From a bacterium (lineage in GTDB: Bacteria > UBA9089 > CG2-30-40-21 > SBAY01), in contig JBFLYA010000147.1 in the NCBI GenBank assembly GCA_040757115.1, forward strand, positions 1 through 9,375: 9,375 nt of DNA, written 5' to 3'. The notes under the pieces are model-generated. The model was not told where the DNA came from. It saw only the letters and a list, made by a program, of their open reading frames with translations, and did not search any database. The position numbers were made by a program, and so were the translations under genes. The first letter of the stretch is position 1. The number at the start of each line of letters is the position of its first letter. Shown one piece after another: positions 1 to 7,484 of this stretch.

Positions 1-1
1 T

Positions 2-451
2 AATGAAATTCTGGTTATCCTTCTTCACCAAACTCAATATGTCTATTTCCATCTCTTTTCCATTGCATCTTCTTCTCAGGTTTGGATTGGTCCATTCAAT
101 AGACATCCCTAATCCTTTGAATATTCTCTTAAAAGAAGCAAAGGCTAATCCCTCGGGGATTCTTCCTATCCCTTTGGTTACACCATCTACGGATTTAAGC
201 AAATTCTCTATTTGTTTATCAACTTTCTTTTGTTCCTCCTCTCTCTTTTTGAACATAGCCCTTAATTCTTCATCGGTTTTTTTAAGTTGCTCATCGGTCT
301 TTTTTTGAGCCTCTCTAAGTTCCTCATTACCCTTTCTAAATTCTTCCTGACTCTTTCTAAATTCCTCTTCCTGACTCTTTCTAAACTCTTCCTGACTCTT
401 TAAAAGCCGCTCTATCCTTCTATCTACATCCTTAAGTTCCGCTTTAGTCAT
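2..451 (-). CDS. Coiled-coil / PD-(D/E)XK nuclease-like protein (DUF3782-type), 3' end outside the window
   Basis: The gene reads leftward from ATG at 451-449 and stays open for 150 codons to the window edge, so its C-terminus is missing. Residues 1 to about 88 are a highly charged coiled coil with heptad-like repeats of the type EFRKSQE and KKTDEQL. After that comes a globular start with the pattern 'IPEGLAFASFKRIF', then 'RRRCNGKEMEIDIL' at about residues 127-139. The coil-plus-G/E/EIDIL layout matches the DUF3782 / PD-(D/E)XK-nuclease-like proteins common in cyanobacteria, archaea and candidate phyla. In that fold D137 would be the motif II aspartate, and the ExK half of the site would lie beyond the edge. 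The start is supported by GAGGTGA at 464-458, six bases upstream, and by a good promoter. Nuclease activity is inferred from the family; the cellular role of these proteins is not known. It is transcribed away from the other genes and is probably unrelated to them. Confidence 0.75.
   Translation of the reverse strand, partial: MTKAELKDVDRRIERLLKSQEEFRKSQEEEFRKSQEEFRKGNEELREAQKKTDEQLKKTDEELRAMFKKREEEQKKVDKQIENLLKSVDGVTKGIGRIPEGLAFASFKRIFKGLGMSIEWTNPNLRRRCNGKEMEIDILSLVKKDNQNFI
333..398 (-). repeat. Three tandem 21/24/21-bp units encoding coiled-coil heptads
   Basis: On the plus strand the units lie at 333-353, 354-377 and 378-398. They share TTTCTAAA at the left and TTCCTGACTC at the right, and the middle one has one extra codon. 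Each encodes EFRKSQE or EFRKSQEE on the minus strand. Near-identity at the DNA level, in frame, points to recent unit duplication that lengthens the coiled coil by whole heptads. Confidence 0.8.
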
Positions 452-491
452 TTTTAATCACCTCTTCATATTCTATTTTTTAACATTTATT

Positions 492-520
492 ATTTTATAT
501 TATTTTACCCCTTTTGTCAA
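492..520 (-). promoter_or_regulatory. Sigma-70-type promoter of the coiled-coil gene
   Basis: Reading leftward, TTGACA (520-515, perfect -35) is followed by 17 bases and TAAAAT (497-492, five of six -10 matches). Transcription would start near 485, leaving a leader of roughly 35 bases that contains GAGGTGA at 464-458. The spacer and surroundings are AT-rich. This is the best promoter match I found in the window. Confidence 0.6.
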
Positions 521-540
521 TAAATTTTTTTTGGTTCATC

Positions 541-597
541 AAAACTTTAGCACAGTTACTTATTCCACTACCAGCTACCAATAAACTTTACCAGATA
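541..597 (+). pseudogene. Probable remnant of a YPNPFNP-type C-terminal tail
   Basis: Read in frame from 541, the segment encodes KTLAQLLIPLPATNKLYQI. The part LLIPLPATNKLYQ closely resembles PIILLPTVNKLYQ, the linker and first strand of the sorting domain of the large gene, where it is followed by NYPNPFNP. Sixteen bases (AATAAACTTTACCAGA) are identical at 580-595 and 7109-7124. The similarity stops after CAG: the frame goes to a stop without a PNPFNP motif. I infer a fragment of the 3' end of another gene of the same surface-protein family, broken by rearrangement. The segment is short, so chance cannot be excluded. Confidence 0.35.
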
Positions 598-674
598 AAG
601 AGGGGAATAACCCCCAATATTTAACTTATTCTTACCCACAAATTGGGTAGAAGGAGAGAAACAAAGAGAAATAC

Positions 675-692
675 CACGAAGGGCACGAAGGG
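675..692. repeat. Short tandem repeat CACGAAGGG x2
   Basis: CACGAAGGG occurs back to back at 675-683 and 684-692. Motifs of the form 'ACCACGAAGG.CACGAAGG' recur as intergenic dispersed repeats in many environmental bacterial genomes. That family assignment is from general recollection; only the tandem pair is directly visible. Confidence 0.5.
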
Positions 693-750
693 CAGGGAGA
701 AAAATTATTTTAGGAATGGATTTTTTGGGATTTGATGCATTATCGTAATT

Positions 751-788
751 ATTCAGCCACTGATGGACACGGATTAACACGGATGAAA
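751..788. repeat. Dispersed-type repeat with ACACGGAT x2
   Basis: The block begins ATTCAGCCACTGATGG and contains ACACGGAT at 767-774 and 777-784, a 10-base period. Sequences of this style (CACTGAT...ACACGGATTAACACGGAT) are scattered between genes of many uncultured bacteria. It ends about 15 bases before the point where the large gene's frame opens in mid-domain, so it may mark a recombination junction. Confidence 0.5.
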
Positions 789-802
789 TAGTCATAAGAT
801 AG

Positions 803-3800
803 AACTCAGAGGACAGCGGAATATTCTTTACTACTTTTACAGTTGATTACCAACCAGGCGGAACTACTACTCTAACCGCAACAGGGCTTAATTCCAATTT
901 AGTCGCTACGGCTACCTTTGTAACCATCACCCAGCCAACTACCGTTATTGAGCAAGAAGACTTCTGGAGATATACATATTCACCTAACTCTGGCTGGGAA
1001 ACATTAGGATATGATGACAGTAGTTGGAGTAAAGGCAGAGCTCCTTTCGGAAATCAGTCTGATGGTGATTGGATTCCTCATACAGATTGGCCTGCAGGGA
1101 CGACACTATACCTTAGAAAGTATATTGATTTACCTGCATCTGCTAAATTGACTATCTATACTGGCGTAGATAACGAAATCCATATCTATATAAATGGTGT
1201 TAATATTTTTAATGCCTCTGCTCATGGATTTACATATCGCTGGGAATATACATTTGACATTCCTAAAGGATATATAAACCCAGGAAGAAATGTAATTGCT
1301 GTGCAAGCAGTGGATTGGGGTGGCGCGACAGGATTTGATCTGAAGGCTATTGCTGAGGTCAATATACCTCCAATGGGTTCTATGGCAATTAGTTCTGTGC
1401 CTTCGGAGGCAAAAATTTACTCAGATGGAATGGATACAGGTAAACTCACTCCTGCTGTCTTGACCAATCTATCCACAGGTAGTCATCAAATTGTCTTAAC
1501 TAAGCCTTTGTATAACAATTGGGCTGAAACTGTTACTGTATCCTCGGGACAGACTACAGAAATAGATGTTCCTCTTAGACTTTCTCCAACAATTATCATT
1601 ACCCCTATTTCTGGTACTGTTGGAATTATAATCACAGTTACAGGTGAAAACTTTAGTCCAATTGAGGCAATTAGGATTGATTTTGGTCTGATTTCCTCAA
1701 TTACCATCGCCACTACTACTGCCTACGGCACCTTTGCCACTACTTTTACGGTATCTTCTCAACCAGCAGGAACCACTACTATTGTGGCTACTGGTCTAAC
1801 TTCCGGGTCAAAAGCCTATGCTACCTTCACGCTTACTACTCCACCGCAAGCAACACTGACTGTCCGCTTAGACCAGATTGATGCCGCTAAATTCCCCACT
1901 ATCGAATGCCATGTCCGTGTAACTCAAGGAACGACATCTATTGCAGGACTGACAGCGGATAATTTCCAATTAACCGAGCAGTCTGAATTAGAATCTATAC
2001 CGACCGTAGAGATAATCAGTGTCAGTGCAACTAATACTGGGGGTGTAGCTATTGCCCAGGTATTAGATAGAAGTGGTAGTATGCAAGGTCAGAAGATAAC
2101 CGATGCTAAAACCGCCGCTAATTCCCTTGTTGATATGATGCAACCTCTGGATAGAATGGCGATAGTCTCTTTTGCTTCAAATGTTACTGTTGACCAATCC
2201 TTTACCAGTAATCAATCTGCCTTACATACCGCTATCAACAACTTAGTTGCCGATGGAGGCACGGCTTTGTATGATGGCATATATATGGGAATAGGTCAAT
2301 GCACACAAGAAATCGGTGTTAAAGCAGTTATTGCTTTGACTGATGGTCAGGAAAATAGTAGTTCACATACTCAGCAACAGGTGATTGATTATGCTATTGC
2401 CAGTGCTGTGCCTGTTTATACCATTGGCTTAGGTGGTGATGTAGATGCAGGGATACTTACGCATATTGCCACATCTACCGGTGGCACATACCATTTTTCA
2501 CCAAACTCTACCCAGCTACAAGAGATATTTGCAGATATTAGAGAAGAGATAGAACAGCAGTATTTAGTTACTTATAATACTCATAACCCGAATTATGATG
2601 GCACACTGCGGAATGTAGTCATTACTGCGAGTTATAACTCTGCCATTGGCTCAGATTCGGGGACATATCGTGTAGATGAACCACCGAAAATTATCCGCAC
2701 CCCAGAAACTATTGCCTTAGGTTCACAAAGTCAACCTGCCAACCAACCACTAACTATCGCCGCAACCATTACTGATAATACCGCAGTTACTAATGCCACC
2801 TTATTCTATCGACATTCGGGAACACTAACCAGCTATTCTCAGCTGACTATGACTCATATAGGTAATAACCTGTATAAAACAACTATCCCAGCCGCAAGTG
2901 TTAATTACCCGGGCGTGGATTACTATATCACTGCCTCAGATGGTAGATTAGTCGCTTCAGACCCAAAGAACAATCCTGAAACCTACCCATATCAGATTGC
3001 GGTATATCCAAATGAAAAACCAGTGATTATACATACCCCTGTTTCTGGAGCGTTAATTAACTCATCAGTAACTATTACTGCCTATGCTACGGATACCACA
3101 GATTATATTACTTCGGTAACCTTATCCTATCGTATCAAGGGTTATGTGCTTTATGAGAATGTAGTTATGACTAAGGCAGGTAATACCTATACCGCTACCA
3201 TACCGGCGAATAAGATGACCTTTGCCGGGGTCGAATACTATATTGTCGCGATGGACAATTATGGTTTGCGGGCATATCACGGCACCGATGTTAATCCACA
3301 CTACATTCGTCCCAATGTTCCACCGAGTATAACTATTACCGCACCACCAGCACAAGGGGCTTATGCTACCAGTTCTTATACCATCGCCTGGGTAGATGCT
3401 GACCCGGATAATGATGCCCAAATATCACTCTACTATGATACCAATAACACTGGCTATGACGGCTCAACTATCACTACTGGACTTTCTGAAGATAGCAGTA
3501 TCAATAGCTATATCTGGGATATCTCAACTATCCCTGAAGGTAGTTACTACATCTATGCTAAGATAGATGATGGCACTAATACACCGGTCTATGACTACAG
3601 CAATGGACCATTAAATATTGATCATTCACTACCACGAGCAACCATTACTACCACCCCTGCGTCACCAATTACTGCTACTGGCACAGTCTATGTTATCTTA
3701 ACTGCCTCAGAAAAATTATCTGCCGTCTCACTGACATTTACTCCCTATGGTAAATCACCTATCTCTATACCGTTGACTACCACAGATTATATCACCTGGC

Positions 3801-6800
3801 AGGGTAATTTCCAGGTTACTCTTTATACTGGCGATGGGATAGGCACATTTAATTATACCTTGAAGGATTTATTCGGTGTTGCTTTTCCAGGCAGCCAAAC
3901 CCTGGAAATAGATGTTGCTGGTGTCATATTTACACAGTCGAATTATAGCTTCAATGTAGAAAAGGACTATAACCAGCAAGGATTGGTCAAGGTTAAGAAT
4001 ATTGATAATGAAGCACATCAATTTTCAGCTCAGACGCTTAATGTCCCTGAAGGGATAGCGGTAGATTTTATCGGTGATGGCTCTGTAGATAGTCCTATTA
4101 CCTTACAGCCTGGTGAAGAAAGAAATCTTATTCTATCCATACATACGCAATATGCCACCAAAACAAACTACTCATTACAAGGAACATTGACCAATGATGA
4201 AGGACTAATTTCGCATACGACAATAAATATTAATGTTCGGCTGCCCGAGGTTAGGTTTACGGTTAGTCTCATCAGTGAAGACCCAATGACATTAGCCAAA
4301 ACCTATAGAATTACCAATATAGGTGCTGACCCAATTCCGGATTTAACCATTGACCTGGGAACGCTTACAGATAAGGTTATTATGCATCCGCTACTCTATA
4401 CCATATATTTAGGGACACAGAGCTATGTTGAATTTAAGTTAGTGCCGATTATCAATGAGACTTTTACCGGGCTATCTGGCACCTGGAGTGTGAGTAGTGG
4501 GGATAAGGTGGTGGAGGTTCTTACTACCTGGCAGGTTACAGGGACGATATACAAGGTAACATTAAATCAGCCAAAACTCGTTTTTGACATTAGTTATCTC
4601 TATCAATATCAAGAGGGATATTATGTCTGGGTGCAATACTGCCCCAATCAACCACCACGCCGGGTATGGGTCGCAGACCCAAGGTTAATTAAGAGCATTG
4701 ACCCATTCTATATACCAACAGGATTTGGGACTGCCAATGTCCAAAGTGCAAACTTGAGTATGCATTTTAGTCAAGGAAATATTCAGGCTAATCGTGATAC
4801 CTATATTTATATAAATAATAATGAAGTGGGTAGATTACTAAATGTTAATCCGGAAGGGTATTATACATTTCCAGTTGTGCCAGAGTATTTTCTGTATCCC
4901 GACCCGTATGTTGGTAATCGCCGCAATGAGATAAATATGGAGACAAATATAAATACGGGGCACTTAGCCTGGGTAGGTAACTTTAGGGTGACCATACTCT
5001 TAGATAAGTTTGAGGTGTATGTTATTGCCACAAGTTCAGCGGCGGCTACGACTACTGCCTGGGCATTGCCTTATGTGCATCATAATTCTGAGCAATTATT
5101 TGTTAATATTACTCAGCCACCGGCTGGCTTTGAGTATAAGAAAGGCACTAAGGTGTTGATTAAAGCTGAGGTCAAGGATGAGCATGACCTCTTCCAGTGG
5201 CTGTGTAATGTTCAGGCAAGTTTTACTAATAGCACCTCAACTTTGAATTTATATGACGATGGCATGCATAATGATGCCGGTGTAAATGACGGTATTTATG
5301 CCAACTACTGGTATCCTGTAAGTGAAGGGACTGTTACTATCACTGTGGTTGCCAGTAACTGCAAAACACAGGCAACCGATACAGTTACCGGCACGATTAT
5401 TGGAAACCGAGCACCTACAGTAGATATACTTACACCAACAGAACTACAAACATTACAAGGAACTACCACTATCTCGTATCAAGCCACAGACCCAGATGGC
5501 GATAGTTTATACTTCTATATCTATTATAGTGCCTCTTCGATTGGTCCCTGGAATCTGTTCTACATCGGCGTAAATACCGCCTATCTCTGGAATACTAACA
5601 TCCTGGAAAATGGTATTTACTATATTCGGGTAGTAGCCAGTGACCCTAGCGGATTGACAGGCTCAGATACCGTCAAGGTAACTGTAAAGAATAAAAAACC
5701 AAAGATTAGAGTTAATCCTACTGCTGGCTCTCAATGTGCCTTAGTTACGGTTTATGGTGAAGACTTTGGTGCGACAGAGACGGTTCAGATTGACTTTGGG
5801 CTACATCTTAATATTACTACTGGCATGACTAATGCCGAAGGCTCATTTACTACCTATTTTACCGTTGATACCCAGGCTGTAGGCACTATCTCAGTTGTCG
5901 CTACAGGTATAAATTCACACCTGAGGGCCTCTGCAGATTTCACTATTACCGCAATACACTATATCAAAGGATATATTCGCTATGCGAATGGTGAAGGAAT
6001 TCCAGGCATCAAAGTCTATTTAATGAGCCCTATAGTAAATGATTGTTATATCACTTCTGCGGATGGTTATTATGAATTTAATAATTTACCTACAGGATAT
6101 TATCGCACCAGACCGTTCAAGGAGTGGTATACCTTTGAGCCGCCGGGTAGGGAATATTATCCTGTATTAAATGCCAGTTATGATAATCAGAATTACATCG
6201 GGACACCACAGAGGTATTATATTAAAGGTAGATGTAAGACAGAGGCAGATGAAGGGATAGGTGGAGTGCAGGTAGTTTTATCAGGTTCTGTGCAGGCAAC
6301 CTATACGACTAATGCCAGTGGATATTATGCCTTCTGGGATGTTCCGGGTGGCACATATACCATCACCCCTTATAGGCAATTCTATACCTTTGTTCCGGCA
6401 AATAGAATCCTTCCTAACATAGATTTCCATCAAGCAGGACAGGATTTTGTTGGCACATCTACAACTGTAGAAAGATATTATATCAAAGGAACTATCACGG
6501 ATATGAGTCATAATCCGTTAGCCGGGGTAAGGGTATATCTGTTAGGCACGATGGATAATGTTTTTATCACCAGAGCAGATGGTTATTATGAATTTAGCAA
6601 TCTTGTGCCAGGTTATTATCGAACCAGTCCGTGGAAACAAGGATATACCTTCAGACCATCTGGCAAAAGATATGAATACCTGTGTAGCCATTATGAGCAT
6701 CAAGACTTTGACGATGATGGTCCACCACAAGGAATTCAACCACCACCACCTACCAGTACACTCACATCGCTATTCTTTGTAGTAAAGGATAATGCAGGAA

Positions 6801-7393
6801 AAGGAATAGCAGGGGCACAGATTACACTGACGCCATTAAATGTAGAAAATGTAGTGAGGGTCTTCAGACCCGTTGGGGAAAACGCATCTAAAGATGCTCA
6901 CTACAGACCCGTCTCGGCTGGCATTATCACTGATGCAGATGGTATGGCAGATATTATCAAACCTATCTCAGAATTGTATGGCCACTATAAAATAGAGGTG
7001 GCAAAACCAGGCTATAACTGCGAAGCTCAGATGATTACTATTACCGAAGAGACGATAGCACTGGATATTCCTCTACTCCTACAGCCAATTATTTTACTCC
7101 CAACTGTAAATAAACTTTACCAGAATTACCCAAATCCATTCAATCCCAATCAGGAAGAAACACAGATTTCGTATGATTTAGCCGTGAATGCTCATATAGT
7201 CATTAAGATTTACAACATTGCTGGAGAATTAGTCAGGACATTAGAGGAAGATAAACTTGCTGGGTCAAATATTACTACCCTATGGAATGGTAGAAACGAT
7301 GATGGTGATATAGTTTCATCAGGCGTCTATTTCTATCAATTACATATTGGTGGAAGTGTAGTTGGGACTAAGAAGATATTAGTAATAAAATAG
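803..7393 (+). CDS. Giant multidomain surface protein (IPT, PEGA, VWA, Ig-like, carboxypeptidase-like repeats, FlgD/T9SS-type tail), 5'-truncated
   Basis: The frame is open from 803 (stop at 800-802) to TAG at 7391: 2196 codons. There is no ATG, GTG or TTG before TTG 1148, and 1148 lies inside a beta-sandwich domain, so no credible start exists; the real N-terminus and signal peptide are missing. Domains, counting codon 803 as residue 1: half IPT/TIG-like 6-46; galactose-binding-like 50-188; PEGA 190-261; IPT-like 262-347; VWA about 409-586 with full MIDAS (DRSGSM 422-427, T487, D514), followed by a 'QYLVTY' strand typical of VWFA-related proteins; Ig-like domains 627-1246, including DADPDND; an unrecognised domain 1247-1433; a choice-of-anchor-X-like domain 1434-1536 (DDG-H-ND--NDGIY); Ig-like 1537-1632 with DPDGD; IPT-like 1633-1716; three carboxypeptidase-regulatory-like repeats 1717-1976; a PPPP linker; a fourth such domain 1990-2094; FlgD-like/T9SS-type tail 2096-2196 with LYQNYPNPFNPN. 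It is probably an outer-surface adhesin or matrix protein; the ligand is unknown. It may be a non-expressed fragment. Confidence 0.85.
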   Translation, partial: NSEDSGIFFTTFTVDYQPGGTTTLTATGLNSNLVATATFVTITQPTTVIEQEDFWRYTYSPNSGWETLGYDDSSWSKGRAPFGNQSDGDWIPHTDWPAGTTLYLRKYIDLPASAKLTIYTGVDNEIHIYINGVNIFNASAHGFTYRWEYTFDIPKGYINPGRNVIAVQAVDWGGATGFDLKAIAEVNIPPMGSMAISSVPSEAKIYSDGMDTGKLTPAVLTNLSTGSHQIVLTKPLYNNWAETVTVSSGQTTEIDVPLRLSPTIIITPISGTVGIIITVTGENFSPIEAIRIDFGLISSITIATTTAYGTFATTFTVSSQPAGTTTIVATGLTSGSKAYATFTLTTPPQATLTVRLDQIDAAKFPTIECHVRVTQGTTSIAGLTADNFQLTEQSELESIPTVEIISVSATNTGGVAIAQVLDRSGSMQGQKITDAKTAANSLVDMMQPLDRMAIVSFASNVTVDQSFTSNQSALHTAINNLVADGGTALYDGIYMGIGQCTQEIGVKAVIALTDGQENSSSHTQQQVIDYAIASAVPVYTIGLGGDVDAGILTHIATSTGGTYHFSPNSTQLQEIFADIREEIEQQYLVTYNTHNPNYDGTLRNVVITASYNSAIGSDSGTYRVDEPPKIIRTPETIALGSQSQPANQPLTIAATITDNTAVTNATLFYRHSGTLTSYSQLTMTHIGNNLYKTTIPAASVNYPGVDYYITASDGRLVASDPKNNPETYPYQIAVYPNEKPVIIHTPVSGALINSSVTITAYATDTTDYITSVTLSYRIKGYVLYENVVMTKAGNTYTATIPANKMTFAGVEYYIVAMDNYGLRAYHGTDVNPHYIRPNVPPSITITAPPAQGAYATSSYTIAWVDADPDNDAQISLYYDTNNTGYDGSTITTGLSEDSSINSYIWDISTIPEGSYYIYAKIDDGTNTPVYDYSNGPLNIDHSLPRATITTTPASPITATGTVYVILTASEKLSAVSLTFTPYGKSPISIPLTTTDYITWQGNFQVTLYTGDGIGTFNYTLKDLFGVAFPGSQTLEIDVAGVIFTQSNYSFNVEKDYNQQGLVKVKNIDNEAHQFSAQTLNVPEGIAVDFIGDGSVDSPITLQPGEERNLILSIHTQYATKTNYSLQGTLTNDEGLISHTTININVRLPEVRFTVSLISEDPMTLAKTYRITNIGADPIPDLTIDLGTLTDKVIMHPLLYTIYLGTQSYVEFKLVPIINETFTGLSGTWSVSSGDKVVEVLTTWQVTGTIYKVTLNQPKLVFDISYLYQYQEGYYVWVQYCPNQPPRRVWVADPRLIKSIDPFYIPTGFGTANVQSANLSMHFSQGNIQANRDTYIYINNNEVGRLLNVNPEGYYTFPVVPEYFLYPDPYVGNRRNEINMETNINTGHLAWVGNFRVTILLDKFEVYVIATSSAAATTTAWALPYVHHNSEQLFVNITQPPAGFEYKKGTKVLIKAEVKDEHDLFQWLCNVQASFTNSTSTLNLYDDGMHNDAGVNDGIYANYWYPVSEGTVTITVVASNCKTQATDTVTGTIIGNRAPTVDILTPTELQTLQGTTTISYQATDPDGDSLYFYIYYSASSIGPWNLFYIGVNTAYLWNTNILENGIYYIRVVASDPSGLTGSDTVKVTVKNKKPKIRVNPTAGSQCALVTVYGEDFGATETVQIDFGLHLNITTGMTNAEGSFTTYFTVDTQAVGTISVVATGINSHLRASADFTITAIHYIKGYIRYANGEGIPGIKVYLMSPIVNDCYITSADGYYEFNNLPTGYYRTRPFKEWYTFEPPGREYYPVLNASYDNQNYIGTPQRYYIKGRCKTEADEGIGGVQVVLSGSVQATYTTNASGYYAFWDVPGGTYTITPYRQFYTFVPANRILPNIDFHQAGQDFVGTSTTVERYYIKGTITDMSHNPLAGVRVYLLGTMDNVFITRADGYYEFSNLVPGYYRTSPWKQGYTFRPSGKRYEYLCSHYEHQDFDDDGPPQGIQPPPPTSTLTSLFFVVKDNAGKGIAGAQITLTPLNVENVVRVFRPVGENASKDAHYRPVSAGIITDADGMADIIKPISELYGHYKIEVAKPGYNCEAQMITITEETIALDIPLLLQPIILLPTVNKLYQNYPNPFNPNQEETQISYDLAVNAHIVIKIYNIAGELVRTLEEDKLAGSNITTLWNGRNDDGDIVSSGVYFYQLHIGGSVVGTKKILVIK
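5951..6730 (+). repeat. Three carboxypeptidase-regulatory-like (transthyretin-fold) repeats in the large protein
   Basis: Repeats lie at about 5951-6205, 6206-6460 and 6461-6730, each near 85 codons. Each has the plan YIKG....G(I/L)(P/G/A)G(V/I)(K/Q/R)V.L......T.A.GYY.F..(L/V)..G.Y...P....Y.F.P. Units 1 and 3 are much closer to each other than to unit 2: they share GATGGTTATTATGAATTTA exactly (6062-6080 and 6578-6596) and the run GYYRT. Such repeats usually act as stalk or spacer domains on secreted proteins. Confidence 0.75.
6851..6904 (+). repeat. In-frame 54-bp nested palindromic element inside the large gene
   Basis: An outer perfect 8-bp inverted repeat, GTAGTGAG (6851-6858) and CTCACTAC (6897-6904), encloses two small hairpins: GGTCT-TC-AGACC (6859-6870; with flanking bases, 6-bp arms at 6858-6871) and GCATCT-AA-AGATGC (6884-6897). 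The whole is 54 bases, exactly 18 codons in frame, encoding VVRVFRPVGENASKDAHY. It sits where the fourth carboxypeptidase-like domain would be expected to run from TPLN straight to ITDADG, so the peptide looks like an added loop. CAGACCCGT occurs at 6866 and again just after the element at 6905. This resembles palindromic elements inserted in Rickettsia genes; its mobility here is inferred. Confidence 0.55.
7115..7390 (+). other. FlgD Ig-like / type IX-type C-terminal sorting domain of the large protein
   Basis: The last 92 codons begin with LYQNYPNPFNPN, then 'ISYDL', 'VVIKIYN.AGELVRTL'-type strands, 'GSNITTLWNGRNDDGDIVSSGVYFYQL' (described here only as a pattern) and end in KKILVIK. This is the classical plan of FlgD-like Ig tails and of T9SS type A sorting domains. 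In Bacteroidota such tails direct export by the type IX system and are removed or anchored at the cell surface. Whether this organism has a complete type IX system cannot be told from the window. Confidence 0.85.
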
Positions 7394-7463
7394 GACGCAG
7401 ATGTACAGGATTTACAGGATTTTTAAAAAATATTATCCTAATAATCTGCGAAAATCTGCGTCC
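7393..7463. repeat. Inverted dispersed-type repeat (GGACGCAGAT ... ATCTGCGTCC)
   Basis: Perfect 10-base arms at 7393-7402 and 7454-7463 enclose 51 bases. Inside are the direct pair TACAGGATT (7404-7412, 7414-7421 region), the direct pair AATCTGCG (7443-7450, 7453-7460), and a smaller inverted pair AGGAT (7416-7420) / ATCCT (7435-7439). The left arm starts on the last base of the large gene's stop codon. 'GACGCAGAT...ATCTGCGTC' is a style of intergenic palindrome seen in many uncultured bacteria (recollection). It could also fold at the 3' end of the mRNA and affect read-through into the next gene. Confidence 0.65.
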
Positions 7464-7470
7464 CAAAAAA

Positions 7471-7476
7471 GGAGGT
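7471..7476 (+). promoter_or_regulatory. Ribosome binding site of the PorV-like gene
   Basis: GGAGGT, preceded by AAAAAA, lies eight bases before ATG 7485. This near-perfect Shine-Dalgarno sequence fixes the start and gives a protein beginning with a normal signal peptide. Confidence 0.85.
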
Positions 7477-7484
7477 AAAATAAA

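Larger units (their letters stand above)
598..802. other. Gene-free mosaic spacer upstream of the truncated large gene
   Basis: No ORF with an RBS or recognisable protein similarity is present. The stretch contains two short dispersed-type repeats (675-692 and 751-788, annotated separately) and AT-rich filler. A stop codon in the frame of the large gene lies at 800-802. No signal-peptide coding region, RBS or convincing promoter for the large gene is visible here. Confidence 0.6.

Noticed and set aside
3-308. Plus-strand open frame of 101 codons at the left edge
   Set aside because: It is the antisense shadow of the coiled-coil/nuclease-like gene, which has an RBS, promoter and recognisable protein pattern on the minus strand.
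333-398. CRISPR-like array
   Set aside because: The units are contiguous 21-24-base coding repeats without spacers; no CRISPR array or cas gene is present anywhere in the window.
568-795. Minus-strand open frame of 75 codons
   Set aside because: It is largely encoded by the two dispersed-type repeats, has no RBS and no protein similarity that I recognise.
1148-1150. TTG as the true start of the large gene
   Set aside because: No Shine-Dalgarno precedes it, no signal peptide follows, and it falls inside the galactose-binding-like domain whose coding continues upstream to at least 950.
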